Shown here: positions 1 through 7,585 of the stretch, piece after piece | Layout of the letters: each line of letters starts with the position of its first letter | Numbering within the stretch: the stretch's first letter is position 1 | Assembly: GCF_016890225.1 (NCBI RefSeq) | Contig: NZ_JAFELM010000031.1 | Span: 1 to 64,000 of the forward strand | Direction of reading: 5' to 3' | DNA length: 64,000 bases | Origin: Bacillus suaedaesalsae | GTDB lineage: Bacteria; Bacillota; Bacilli; Bacillales; SA4 | Notes under the pieces: generated by a model | Databases searched by the model: none | What the model saw: only the letters and a program-made list of their open reading frames with translations | What the model was told of the DNA's origin: nothing | Program-made: the position numbers and the translations under genes

Positions 1-59
1 GCATGTATTAGGCACGCCGCCAGCGTTCGTCCTGAGCCAGGATCAAACTCTCCAATAAA
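1..59 (-). rRNA. 16S ribosomal RNA, 5' end only
   Basis: The reverse complement reads TTTATTGGAGAGTTTGATCC followed by the TGGCTCAG universal 16S motif and the GACGAACGCTGGCGGCGTGC segment found at the start of all bacterial 16S genes. The 5' end is placed at 59 by analogy with the TTTAT(C/T)GGAGAG start of Bacillus 16S. The rest of the rRNA operon lies outside the window to the left. Confidence 0.97.
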
Positions 60-441
60 GTGTTTGATTGCTCATTTACTTGCTGGCTATCTATTTAAAT
101 AGATAGTTTTAAAAATTTTTGCGTTGGTTAGAAACCAACACGCTTGACGTTTTGTTTAGTTTTCAAAGAACTTGTCTCACCGCTTAACTGGCGGACTATT
201 AATATATCATGTTTCGGTAATAACATTCAATATGAACTTTTTTCCAATTTCTCAACTCTTTCTTTTAAAAGAGCAGATAATTACTATATCATGGCCTGCA
301 TTAAGTTTCCATGTGCAATTTTTTCCAAACTCACTCGAAAGCAAGATAGATTCTCTTAAACTACCAAAAGGACATTCTTCCGTTTTTCTAAATACTATAA
401 AAATATTAGAAGAAGTAACACTTTGTTAAGAGAAGAAAACA
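60..441 (-). promoter_or_regulatory. rRNA operon leader
   Basis: This is the region transcribed ahead of 16S. Seen on the minus strand: a boxA-like GTTCTTTGAAAACTAA (about 156-171), typical of Bacillus rrn leaders; a GTTGG/CCAAC hairpin at 123-139; and a perfect 20-nt palindrome at 87-106 just upstream of 16S, probably part of the processing stem. The short ORFs on the plus strand here have no ribosome binding site and are not believed. Confidence 0.7.
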
Positions 442-471
442 ACTATAACACGTTTTTCACCAATTACACAA
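442..471 (-). promoter_or_regulatory. candidate rRNA operon promoter
   Basis: On the minus strand TTGTGT (471-466) is separated by 18 bp from TATAGT (447-442). This is the best sigma-A-like pair in the 589-bp gap before 16S. A further TATAGT lies near 402, so tandem promoters are possible. The -35 is imperfect, so this is tentative. Confidence 0.35.
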
Positions 472-617
472 CATGAAGTTTTTTCCAGTTATTCCAGTAT
501 CGCTTCAAACATTTACAGTTGAGTTATTAACCTTAACGGTATTTATTAGGATATCCTAACAAGTCGTTTTACAAAAGAATTGCTATCCTTTATATGTTTT
601 TTGGATAAACACAAATA

Positions 618-641
618 AACTGCCGCACATTCACGGCAGTT
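618..641 (-). terminator. terminator after the 649-906 gene
   Basis: An 8-bp AACTGCCG/CGGCAGTT stem with an 8-nt loop begins just after the stop codon and is followed on the minus strand by a short U-rich run. A 14-bp palindrome (TTAGGATATCCTAA, 546-559) lies further downstream and is unexplained. Confidence 0.6.
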
Positions 642-648
642 TTAATTT

Positions 649-906
649 CTAATGCTGATTCACTTCATTCACAATAGACTGAATGTCTTGCTGAAATTTA
701 GCTAGTTGGTTCTTTTGAGTTTCAGAAGCTACTTCTAATGCATTTGTAATTTGTCCATATGCTTCGTTAATTTCACTTTTCAAGTGATTTAACTGAACTC
801 CATAGTCACCACTTGTCACATCAATAGCTTGTGCGAGGTCCATTACTTCTTTCGTTCCTTGTTGCGCAGCTTGGAAAGCTTGCTGTTTATCCTTTTGATA
901 TGGCAT
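649..906 (-). CDS. small helical protein of unknown function (possibly DUF2524/YtzC-like)
   Basis: This is an 85-residue, soluble, Gln-rich protein predicted to be almost entirely alpha-helical, with no cysteines, no membrane segment and no signal peptide. The second half (NEAYGQITNALEVASETQKN and following) resembles from memory the small Bacillus protein YtzC (DUF2524), which has a similar length and Gln/Leu-rich helical pattern, but I cannot confirm this. A GGGGAGA ribosome binding site precedes the ATG, and a terminator follows. It is monocistronic, between the rRNA operon and sspP. No function is assigned. Confidence 0.6.
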   Translation of the reverse strand: MPYQKDKQQAFQAAQQGTKEVMDLAQAIDVTSGDYGVQLNHLKSEINEAYGQITNALEVASETQKNQLAKFQQDIQSIVNEVNQH

Positions 907-1022
907 AATGTTCTCCCCTTCATGGAAATTGTACTTTCATATTCTTCTCTATTGTTCAAGTAATCATTCGAAGAATAAAAATCGTATTTAATTTCATCCT
1001 ATATATGAAGGAGGGATAACAC

Positions 1023-1172
1023 ATGACTAATAAAAACGATCATAAGGATATGGTTCGAAATTCACCAAAAGGTCAACATAGCGCAGGTCAACCCGAGCCG
1101 CTAAGTGGATCAAAAAAGGTGAAAAACCGCAATCACACTCGTCAAAAGCACAACTCTGGACATGATATGTAA
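1023..1172 (+). CDS. sspP: small acid-soluble spore protein P (SspP)
   Basis: A 49-residue protein that matches B. subtilis SspP almost throughout: MTNKN start, PKG near residues 15-17, then [20 protein letters not shown] and a KHNSGHDM end. SspP is a minor small acid-soluble protein found in the spore core. The protein is strongly basic and hydrophilic with no membrane segment. The start is fixed by GAAGGAGGGATAACAC directly before the ATG. Its stop codon ends one base before the end of the convergent selA gene, so there is no intergenic space and no separate terminator. Expression is expected in the forespore, as for other ssp genes; a sigma-G promoter was not resolved. Confidence 0.95.
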   Translation: MTNKNDHKDMVRNSPKGQHSAGQPEPLSGSKKVKNRNHTRQKHNSGHDM

Positions 1173-2573
1173 TTAAGCAAGATCAACTAACGCTTGCAGA
1201 ATTACTTCGATTTCCTCATCTTGTAAAGTACGGAAATCAAATAAAACTTTGTCGTATTTTACTCTAGTTATAATACTTGTGGAATATAGGCGGAGTTCTC
1301 TTGATAGAGTCTCCGCATTTTTCCGTTCGTGCGATACTTCTGCTACAAAAGTTGGAAGCTCAACATCAGGAAGTGTACCACCGCCCACTTGCGAAAATGC
1401 TTCTCGAACCTCAACTTTAAACTGACCTCCAGTTAGCTTTGATCCGAAACGTTCAGCACGTTCTTTAATTACCATAGGCTCCACTAGCAAATCACGGATA
1501 ACAGGAATGTCTTGCATCTTATGTTTGCCTTTGAGATAAGCAACGAGAGTAGCTTCTAAAGCAGCAAACGTTAGCTTATCAACACGCAACACTCGTGCCA
1601 GTTGATGTTTTTTTAATTTATCAATATATTTTTTCTTCCCAGCAATGATTCCCGCTTGTGGACCACCTAGTAGCTTGTCTCCACTAAACGAAACGATATC
1701 AGCCCCTTGCTTTATCACTTCATCTACAACAGTTTCATCACCTATTCCGTGTTTCCTGAAGTCGTATAAAGCCCCGCTACCTAAATCTTCATAATATATA
1801 ATATCAGAATGTTTTTGAGCTAATTCAATTAAATCTTCAGTACTTACACTTTTCGTAAACCCAATCGTTTTGAAGTTACTCGTATGTACTTTCATTAGCA
1901 TTTTTGTCTCTTCACTGATCGCATTTTCATAATCAAATAGGTGTGTTTTATTTGTTGTCCCCACCTCGATTAAATTAGCACCACTTTCCTCCATAATGGA
2001 AGAAATTCTAAACGAGCCACCAATCTCAACTAATTGACCTCTTGAGACAATAACTTCTTTGTCCTTTGCTAAAGCACGTAAAATCAAATACACAGCTGCT
2101 GCATTATTGTTTACGACCATTGCGGCTTCAGCTCCAGTTACCTCTTTAATAACCTTTTCAATAATATCGTGTCTAGATCCGCGCTCACCTTGTTCAATTT
2201 TATATTCTAAATTTGAATAATGGGTAGCGATCCTTACAACATGCTCTATTGCCTCTTTACTTAATCTAGCACGTCCTAGATTTGTATGTAGAATCGTCCC
2301 CGTTGCATTAATCACTTTTTTCAAAAAGCACTGACCGTACTCGTTTGCATCTTTTTCTAGTTCATCAAAAATATACGTGATAAAGTCTATTTTCGTCGGT
2401 TCACTTTTTTCAAATGTTCCTGCTAATAATTGTTCACGTATTTTATTTAAGGATTGTTGAGTCAACAAAGTTAATTTTTCTTGATCAAGCTTTAAGCTAT
2501 TTTGTATGTCAGCAAAGCGCTCATGCTTTTGCAACTCATGAATTGGTGGTAAATATCTTAAGAATTGTTTCAA
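1173..2573 (-). CDS. selA: L-seryl-tRNA(Sec) selenium transferase SelA
   Basis: SelA converts seryl-tRNA(Sec) to selenocysteinyl-tRNA(Sec) with selenophosphate and PLP in the cytoplasm. The sequence is typical: a KQFLRYLPPIHELQKH start, NATGTILHTNLGRA near 90, and the PLP lysine (about Lys300) in SFSGDKLLGGPQAG. I chose a TTG start at 2573 because GGAGGGGACG lies just before it and it gives 466 residues, the normal SelA length and N-terminus. An upstream ATG at 2618 would add 15 residues and has a poorer ribosome binding site. It converges with sspP and belongs with selD, selB and tRNA-Sec in the same island, although it is separately transcribed. Confidence 0.96.
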   Translation of the reverse strand: MKQFLRYLPPIHELQKHERFADIQNSLKLDQEKLTLLTQQSLNKIREQLLAGTFEKSEPTKIDFITYIFDELEKDANEYGQCFLKKVINATGTILHTNLGRARLSKEAIEHVVRIATHYSNLEYKIEQGERGSRHDIIEKVIKEVTGAEAAMVVNNNAAAVYLILRALAKDKEVIVSRGQLVEIGGSFRISSIMEESGANLIEVGTTNKTHLFDYENAISEETKMLMKVHTSNFKTIGFTKSVSTEDLIELAQKHSDIIYYEDLGSGALYDFRKHGIGDETVVDEVIKQGADIVSFSGDKLLGGPQAGIIAGKKKYIDKLKKHQLARVLRVDKLTFAALEATLVAYLKGKHKMQDIPVIRDLLVEPMVIKERAERFGSKLTGGQFKVEVREAFSQVGGGTLPDVELPTFVAEVSHERKNAETLSRELRLYSTSIITRVKYDKVLFDFRTLQDEEIEVILQALVDLA

Positions 2574-2730
2574 AACGTCCCCTCCGTATCTTGTCCTATC
2601 ATTATAAATGGCTTTCAATCTTTACTCAAACTAACATAATAAAATTTTTCATATGTTCCCTACTAAAGTCCCACACAATTACTTGAAAGGCTGAATAAGA
2701 TATTCATAAGACCAAGTTGGGGGGCTTGTA

Positions 2731-3129
2731 ATGGATGAAGAAAAAAAGGAAGAAAAGCTACTAGATGTAGATGGAATTGAGGAATGGATGACCCAGTTTA
2801 TCATTGACCCATTTTTTGATGGAAATGCTGATGGGATTCGTATGGAATTGTTCGAGACTGATTCTTCATACATTATAGAAGCAATTGTTCCAGGATTTCA
2901 TAGACGTGAGATCATGATAAAAGTAGTGCAGGACGGTATTCATATATATTTTATAAAAGATGGTACCGAAATAAGGCGCTTTGTAAACCTCCCCTTCTCT
3001 CTATGCAAAAAGAGAATAACTGCCTCACTCGAACACAATATACTCGAAATCATGATTCATAAAAACAAGAAACAATTATCAAATTCAATGTCTCGTCATA
3101 TAAAAATAAAGGAAGGAAGAAACCGATAA
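2731..3129 (+). CDS. Hsp20/alpha-crystallin-like spore protein (GerT/CotP type)
   Basis: A 132-residue protein with an acidic N-terminus (MDEEKKEEKLLD) and a degenerate alpha-crystallin domain: SSYIIEAIVPGFHRREIMIK around 45-64, then RFVNLPFSL around 83-91 and ILEIMI, matching the beta strands of small heat-shock proteins. It lacks the C-terminal I-x-I motif. Bacillus spore-associated relatives include GerT, CotP and CotM; which one this is cannot be decided here. GGGGGG precedes the ATG. The terminator hairpin starts inside the last codons. It sits between selA and the SelW-like gene but nothing links it to selenium. Confidence 0.75.
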   Translation: MDEEKKEEKLLDVDGIEEWMTQFIIDPFFDGNADGIRMELFETDSSYIIEAIVPGFHRREIMIKVVQDGIHIYFIKDGTEIRRFVNLPFSLCKKRITASLEHNILEIMIHKNKKQLSNSMSRHIKIKEGRNR

Positions 3130-3148
3130 TAAGGCTTCTTCCTTTTTT
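3113..3148 (+). terminator. terminator overlapping the end of the Hsp20-like gene
   Basis: The stem AAGGAAGAA (3113-3121) pairs with TTCTTCCTT (3136-3144), followed by a run of T. Confidence 0.7.
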
Positions 3149-3244
3149 ACATTTGGCTTTTCTCATAGCGCACTGTTATTTCGAACAAGTCAAGAACAAC
3201 CTATATTGACCTAACAACGTTGACCAAAATGAATAAGCCTTACA

Positions 3245-3481
3245 CTAACGAGACATTGTTTCAATAATTTCAGTTTCAGTAGGAAATCTTCCAACATCTA
3301 GTTTTGAAAAAACCTTCTCCCCATCAACAGTTACTTCAAACGCTCCACCTGTACTTGGTACTAATTCAAGGTTTTCAATTTCATGACGAAAATGAGAAAA
3401 TAATTCTTCTGCGAGACCCGCAGCTTTTGGTGCGAAGTTTCACATCATACAAAATTCGATTTTCACTTTGTAACTCATCAT
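3245..3481 (-). CDS. SelW/Rdx-family selenoprotein with CxxU motif (in-frame UGA)
   Basis: Reading UGA as selenocysteine gives a 78-residue protein: MMSYKVKIEFCMMU, then NFAPKAAGLAEELFSHF, VPSTGGAFEVTVDGEKVFSK, and GRFPTETEIIETMSR. This is the Rdx thioredoxin-like fold of SelW/SelT/SelV/SelH, with the redox motif Cys11-Met-Met-Sec14 at the beta1-alpha1 turn and the conserved TGGAFEV and G(R/K)FP segments. UGA is at 3442-3440. A hairpin with a G-rich loop lies at the correct distance downstream. AAGGGGG precedes two adjacent ATG codons (3481 or 3478). A good promoter lies at 3512-3540, divergent from selD. Conventional gene callers will stop at the UGA. The expected role is thiol redox; the partner is unknown. 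Confidence 0.93.
3409..3423 (-). promoter_or_regulatory. bacterial SECIS hairpin of the SelW-like gene
   Basis: On the minus strand CTGCG-GGTCT-CGCAG forms a 5-bp stem with a 5-nt loop whose first two bases are G. The loop starts 21 nt after the UGA. This agrees with the published bacterial SECIS pattern as I remember it: an apical loop 16-37 nt from the UGA with G in the first two loop positions. SelB should bind here. Confidence 0.8.
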
Positions 3482-3511
3482 ATTGCCCCCTTAAGAACAT
3501 TCTTTATCTCT

Positions 3512-3540
3512 ATTTTAGTACAAGTTTATGTTTGAATCAA
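3512..3540 (-). promoter_or_regulatory. promoter of the SelW-like gene
   Basis: TTGATT (3540-3535), 17 bp, TAAAAT (3517-3512) on the minus strand, about 30 nt upstream of the ATG. Confidence 0.6.
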
Positions 3541-3568
3541 AATATAAAGTGATTTTAAACCATATTAT

Positions 3569-3598
3569 TTGGAAAAATAGAAGGAGAACTTATATACT
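3569..3598 (+). promoter_or_regulatory. candidate selD promoter
   Basis: TTGGAA, 18 bp, TATACT, ending 20 bp before the selD start. The -35 is weak and the leader would be very short, so this is tentative. Confidence 0.35.
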
Positions 3599-3618
3599 AT
3601 GAACAGGGGGTGCGAATA

Positions 3619-4671
3619 ATGAGTAATAAAAATGTTCGTCTAACACAATTATCCTCAAAGGCTGGTTGAGGATGTAAAATTGGTCCAAGTGACCTTGCGC
3701 AAGTTTTGCGTCAATTACCTGAAAGAGAATATGATCCAAACCTTCTAGTAGGTCTTGATACATCAGATGATGCTGGAGTATATAAATTAACGGAAGATAT
3801 CGCGATTATTCAAACAGTCGATTATTTCACTCCAGTAGTGGATGATCCATATATGTTTGGTCAAATTGCTGCAGCAAACGCTTTGAGTGACGTGTATGCA
3901 ATGGGTGGAAAACCTAAAACGGTTATGAATATCGTTGGCTTCCCTATAAAAGAATTAGGACCTGACGTATTGGCTGAGATTCTAAAAGGTGCTGCTGATA
4001 AAACGAAGGAATCTGGAGCCCTTATTGTTGGTGGTCATTCCATTGATGATAAAGAGCCTAAATTCGGTCTTTCTGTAACAGGATTAGTTCATCCAGACAA
4101 AATCCTTAAAAATGTCGGGGCAAAGCCAGGAGATGTACTAGTTCTCACGAAGCCAATTGGAGTTGGAATCATGACAACTGGTGTGAAGCGTGATGCGGTT
4201 ACACCTGAGCAACTTCAAAAAGTGACAGATACAATGGCTACTTTAAACAAGGTTGCAGCTGAGTGCTTAGAAGGATTAAACCCAAATGCAGGTACAGATG
4301 TTACGGGCTTTGGTCTTTTAGGACATGCTAGTGAAATTGCAAGAGGCAGTGATGTTAGCTTAACGATTTACTACAACCAAGTACCTCTTCTCGATGGTAC
4401 GGAAGAGCTTGCTAAAAAAGGCATTATTCCTGGTGGTACAAAGTCAAACTATAGCTGGCTTAGTGAATCAGTTCAGTATAGTGCTGATTTAACAGAAGAA
4501 GAAAAGCTTATTCTTTGTGATGCTGTCACTTCTGGTGGTCTGCTCGTAAGTTTGCCGAAAGATGAAGCAGAAGCTTACGTTCAAAAGCTACATGAAAATG
4601 GCGTTGTTGAAGCCGCTATTGTCGGTGAAGTTACAGAAAAACGTGATTGCTGTTTATACGCAGAAAAATAA
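3619..4671 (+). CDS. selD: selenide, water dikinase SelD (selenophosphate synthetase), itself a selenoprotein
   Basis: SelD makes selenophosphate from selenide and ATP, the selenium donor for SelA and MnmH. The frame starts at the ATG at 3619 (GGGGGTG, 7 nt upstream), reads 16 codons, meets UGA at 3667-3669, and continues open to 4671, giving 350 residues. The UGA falls in SSKAG-U-GCKIGP: Sec17 sits where E. coli SelD has catalytic Cys17, three residues before essential Lys20. Later landmarks are a metal/ATP site (GLDTSDDAGVY), the DVYAMGGKP segment and GGHSIDDKEP. Automated calls begin at 3706 and lose the active site. A strong terminator follows. Production depends on the selenocysteine machinery it supplies. 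Confidence 0.96.
3697..3711 (+). promoter_or_regulatory. bacterial SECIS hairpin of selD
   Basis: GCGCAA-GTT-TTGCGT forms a 6-bp stem (one G-U pair) with a triloop beginning with G, 33 nt after the UGA. A competing GGTC/GACC hairpin at 3682-3694 has no G in the first two loop positions and is the weaker candidate. Confidence 0.65.
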
Positions 4672-4672
4672 G

Positions 4673-4708
4673 AAACAGGGAGACCTTAATTCCAAGGTCT
4701 CCCTGTTT
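4673..4708. terminator. bidirectional terminator between selD and the 4686-4952 gene
   Basis: A perfect 15-bp stem (4673-4687 with 4694-4708) and a 6-nt loop, with A-rich and T-rich flanks on both sides. It contains the last codons of the convergent gene. Confidence 0.9.
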
Positions 4709-4952
4709 TTATAATAAGCTTTTGGATGAGTATAGTAAGGAAAGCCACTCCGAAAAATGTGATGACAAAAAAGAATGGTGAACTAGTAATCCCAAATGCT
4801 ACTTCTTTTGATAAAGTTTGAACATTTCCAAACTCGTTAGAAAACCCAGGTTTGTAATTCCATGTTTTTATAAAACCAATTGCAAAAGACCCAAGTATAT
4901 AAATGGTGTGTACCACTAATGAAATGATTAATCCCCTCACAACTACCTTCAT
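4686..4952 (-). CDS. small two-helix membrane protein, unknown function
   Basis: An 88-residue protein with two hydrophobic segments (about residues 6-26 and 58-78) separated by a polar loop, and a short basic tail ending in TGRPWN. There is no recognised domain and no cysteine. It converges on selD, sharing a terminator that includes its last codons. A ribosome binding site (AAGGGGA) precedes the ATG. Whether it has anything to do with selenium or with the neighbouring transporter cannot be told; it is separately transcribed from both. Confidence 0.55.
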   Translation of the reverse strand: MKVVVRGLIISLVVHTIYILGSFAIGFIKTWNYKPGFSNEFGNVQTLSKEVAFGITSSPFFFVITFFGVAFLTILIQKLIIKTGRPWN

Positions 4953-5078
4953 ATAAGTCCCCTTTTACTCCCTAATAGAGCTAATCAATTATGATATCAA
5001 AAACTCCCCTTTATACCAGAATTACTCCTCCCCCATATAAAAAATGTAAACGAAGTGTATGAAAAGTGAAATAAAAAA

Positions 5079-5104
5079 CGAGAACTCACATAGTAGTTTC
5101 TCGT
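5079..5104 (-). terminator. terminator of the PhnC-type operon
   Basis: The minus strand reads ACGAGAA, a 12-nt loop, TTCTCGT and then a run of six T, directly after the stop of the ATPase gene. Confidence 0.8.
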
Positions 5105-5105
5105 T

Positions 5106-5837
5106 TTAATAAATATTCTCTAAATCCCCTTGTGTTAACTCATCTGGTTTCCCGTCAAAGACTACTTTACCATTAGCAACCCCAATGATCCTCGTTGCAA
5201 AATCTTTTGCTAATTTTACATCATGCAAGTTGATAATCATTGTTATATGATCTTGATCATTAATTTCTTTTAGAAGAGACATGACTGAAATAGATGTAGT
5301 CGGGTCCAAACTTGCAACAGGCTCATCACCTAAAATAATCTTCGGCTTTTGCACAAGTGCCCTTGCAATCGCAACTCGTTGTCGTTGACCACCACTAAGC
5401 TGACTCACGCGATTTTCTGCAAAATCCTTAAGACCAACTCGCTCTAACGCAAGAAGTGCTCGCTCTTTTTCTTCTTTTGTAAAAAGAAAGAACAATGCTC
5501 GGCCCAACGAGATGTTACCAAGGCTGCCTACAAGGACATTTGTTAATGTTGAAAGCCTGTCAATTAAGTTAAACGATTGAAAGATCATCCCAATCGAGCT
5601 TCTATAATGACGAAGTTTTTCACCTTTGTATCCGATGACACTTTCACCATTGTAACTTACATCACCACTCGTCGGTTCAACAAGGCGGTTTATACAACGT
5701 ATTAACGTTGATTTTCCCGCTCCACTTAAACCTAGCACGGCAACAAACTCACCTTGCTCTATCGTAAAATTTATATCTTGCAGTGCAGGTCTATCAGATT
5801 TTTTATATTGTTTTTGTAATTGATTAACTTCGAGCAT
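5106..5837 (-). CDS. ABC importer ATP-binding protein, PhnC type
   Basis: A 243-residue ATPase with Walker A GLSGAGKST (36-44), signature LSGGQRQRVAIARAL (near 147), Walker B IILGDEPVASLDP (near 167) and a switch His in NLHD. The sequence is closest to PhnC of the phosphonate/phosphite importers. Its ATG overlaps the stop of the permease gene (TAATG), so the two are translationally coupled. A terminator follows. With the permease and the lipoprotein it forms a complete importer. The family transports oxyanion-like phosphorus compounds; the position between selD and selB makes a selenium oxyanion worth considering, but this is inference. Confidence 0.9.
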   Translation of the reverse strand: MLEVNQLQKQYKKSDRPALQDINFTIEQGEFVAVLGLSGAGKSTLIRCINRLVEPTSGDVSYNGESVIGYKGEKLRHYRSSIGMIFQSFNLIDRLSTLTNVLVGSLGNISLGRALFFLFTKEEKERALLALERVGLKDFAENRVSQLSGGQRQRVAIARALVQKPKIILGDEPVASLDPTTSISVMSLLKEINDQDHITMIINLHDVKLAKDFATRIIGVANGKVVFDGKPDELTQGDLENIY

Positions 5838-6592
5838 TATATCACCTTCTTACGTATCCACGCGCCAGTGAAATCAACAATCATAACAAGAACCATGATA
5901 AAGATTACTTCTGTAGCAACCATTTGGTAGTTAGCAATTTTGAAATCGACGAAAAGCATACTACCAATACCGCCTCCTCCAATAAAGCCTAAAATAAGAG
6001 ATGCTCTTATCCCAACTTCAAGTCGATAAAAATAATTGGATAAGATATTGGGAATAATTTGCGGCAAGATACCGTACGTCGTAATCAACACTCTCTTCGC
6101 ACCAACTGATCGTACCGCTTCCTGTGGTCCTTCATCAGATGCTTCAATGAGTTCTGAAATTAACTTTCCGAGAACTCCAATATTATGAAGTGCAATGGCG
6201 AGGACGGCTGGAAATGGACCTAATCCGAAAGTAGGTACTAACAGAAGACCAAATACAATTTCAGGAACTGATCGAAAAAAGTTTAATATCCATCTGGTCG
6301 TTGTATAAACCCACCTTGCAGGAGCCGTATTCCAAGCTCCTAAAAAACTCAATGGTAATGCAAAAATCAACCCTAAAAACGTCCCCATTACCGCAATTTG
6401 TAACGTAATGACAGATGCTTCAAGTGCATATTTTGCATTTGTAAAATCTGGTGGCCACCATTGTGTTTGTAAGAAGTCGATTGTTTTCCCTATGTCTAAA
6501 AATTCCCTAAAGGAAAATTCAACTCCATAGCCACTCCATAAAAGAATAGCCGCTGACAACACTGCCAACGACCATTTATTCATGTGTTTCAT
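5837..6592 (-). CDS. ABC importer permease, PhnE type
   Basis: A 251-residue membrane protein with about six hydrophobic segments. The binding-protein-dependent permease EAA loop is recognisable around 155-175 (EASDEGPQEAVRSVGAKRVL), with the GFIGGGGIGSML segment typical of PhnE after it. An AAGAAGGTG ribosome binding site precedes the ATG. It lies 16 bp downstream of the binding-protein gene and overlaps the ATPase gene by one base, so all three are one operon. It should form the transmembrane pore as a homodimer. Confidence 0.9.
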   Translation of the reverse strand: MKHMNKWSLAVLSAAILLWSGYGVEFSFREFLDIGKTIDFLQTQWWPPDFTNAKYALEASVITLQIAVMGTFLGLIFALPLSFLGAWNTAPARWVYTTTRWILNFFRSVPEIVFGLLLVPTFGLGPFPAVLAIALHNIGVLGKLISELIEASDEGPQEAVRSVGAKRVLITTYGILPQIIPNILSNYFYRLEVGIRASLILGFIGGGGIGSMLFVDFKIANYQMVATEVIFIMVLVMIVDFTGAWIRKKVI

Positions 6593-6608
6593 GTACTACA
6601 CCTTCTTT

Positions 6609-7511
6609 TTAATTTGCAGCTGCTTGTTTTTTGGCTTCTCTAATACTTTCGTAATCAGAATCTGTTGCTTTCGTAAAACCTGATGCTGCAAATGCATCTA
6701 ATATCTCTTTATCTTCTACCCTTAAGAAGGCATCTTGAATTTTTGCTACAAGCTCATCATCTACTGCTTTACTCACTGCCCAAGGATATTGGAAAAGCTT
6801 CTCAGATTCCCAGATAACTTTATAATCATCGCCAATTTTTCCATTCTTTTTCAATGTATTAAAAATGGCACTATCGATTGCACCTGCATCCACTTGGTTG
6901 TTTGCTACAGCAATAGCTGTTGCATCATGTCCACCAGTATATAATACTTGTTCAAATTGATGTTCATTTTGGTTTGTGAACACACCTTGTTCCTTTAATT
7001 CGATACTCGGAATTAAAGAACCCGAAGTTGAAGATGGATCACCAAATGCAAAGTTCAATTCCTTACTTTTTGCCACTAAATCATCTATTGATTGTAATGG
7101 TGAATCCTTATGTGTAATGATGTACGAATAGTAGAATGGCTCACCATCTATTAATTGTGTCATAATTGCTCTTGCACCACTTTGTTCATTAGCATCAATA
7201 TAAGTGGCTGGGCCAAAATATGCCATGTTTACATCATCATAGTTCATTGCTTGAACAACTGCCTGGTAATCAGGATAAACCGTTACCTTTACTGGCATAT
7301 CTAGTTCTGCTTCGAAGTGTTTTGATAACTTATCCATAGCGACCTGCATATTACCTTGGTTTAATGTTGGAATTACCCCAACAACTAATTCCTCAAGTTC
7401 TGCAGTTTCTGTTCCCGTTTTTGCTTCTTCTTTTTCAACCTTCTCTTCTCCGCCACATGCGGCTAAAACAAGAAGAACTACAATTGAAAGCATTCCCCAA
7501 AACTTTTTCAT
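6609..7511 (-). CDS. ABC importer substrate-binding lipoprotein, PhnD type
   Basis: A 300-residue lipoprotein with a signal peptide ending in the lipobox LAAC (Cys19), an acidic linker, then a PhnD-like periplasmic-binding fold: VVGVIPTLNQGNM, DVNMAYFGPATY around 95-107, and FAFGDPSSTSGSLIPSIELK around 155-175. The SSTSG loop corresponds to the anion-binding loop of PhnD, PtxB and HtxB. The ligand cannot be read from the sequence. It is first in the transporter operon, with a likely promoter of its own, and follows the glycosyltransferase by 75 bp on the same strand. Confidence 0.9.
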   Translation of the reverse strand: MKKFWGMLSIVVLLVLAACGGEEKVEKEEAKTGTETAELEELVVGVIPTLNQGNMQVAMDKLSKHFEAELDMPVKVTVYPDYQAVVQAMNYDDVNMAYFGPATYIDANEQSGARAIMTQLIDGEPFYYSYIITHKDSPLQSIDDLVAKSKELNFAFGDPSSTSGSLIPSIELKEQGVFTNQNEHQFEQVLYTGGHDATAIAVANNQVDAGAIDSAIFNTLKKNGKIGDDYKVIWESEKLFQYPWAVSKAVDDELVAKIQDAFLRVEDKEILDAFAASGFTKATDSDYESIREAKKQAAAN

Positions 7512-7547
7512 TTACATAACCCCCTATTTAATAACTAAACCTTACTT

Positions 7548-7576
7548 ATCATAAAAAAACTTATTACTTTTGTCTA
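7548..7576 (-). promoter_or_regulatory. candidate promoter of the PhnDEC-type operon
   Basis: TAGACA (7576-7571), 17 bp, TATGAT (7553-7548) on the minus strand, in the gap after the glycosyltransferase. There is no terminator in this gap, so read-through from selB is also possible. Confidence 0.45.
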
Positions 7577-7585
7577 TTAATTCGC

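Noticed and set aside
144..429. Overlapping plus-strand ORFs upstream of the 16S gene
   Set aside because: They lie in the rRNA leader, have no ribosome binding site and show random composition.
2679..2873. Minus-strand serine-rich ORF
   Set aside because: Complement of the Hsp20-like gene; the Ser-rich composition comes from its Glu/Lys codons read backwards.
3304..3552. Plus-strand ORF of 82 codons opposite the SelW-like gene
   Set aside because: The minus strand has a far better case: family motifs, SECIS hairpin, promoter and ribosome binding site. The plus ORF has none of these.
3682..3694. GGTC/GACC hairpin as selD SECIS
   Set aside because: Only four pairs and no G in the first two loop positions; the 3697-3711 hairpin fits the bacterial SECIS pattern better.
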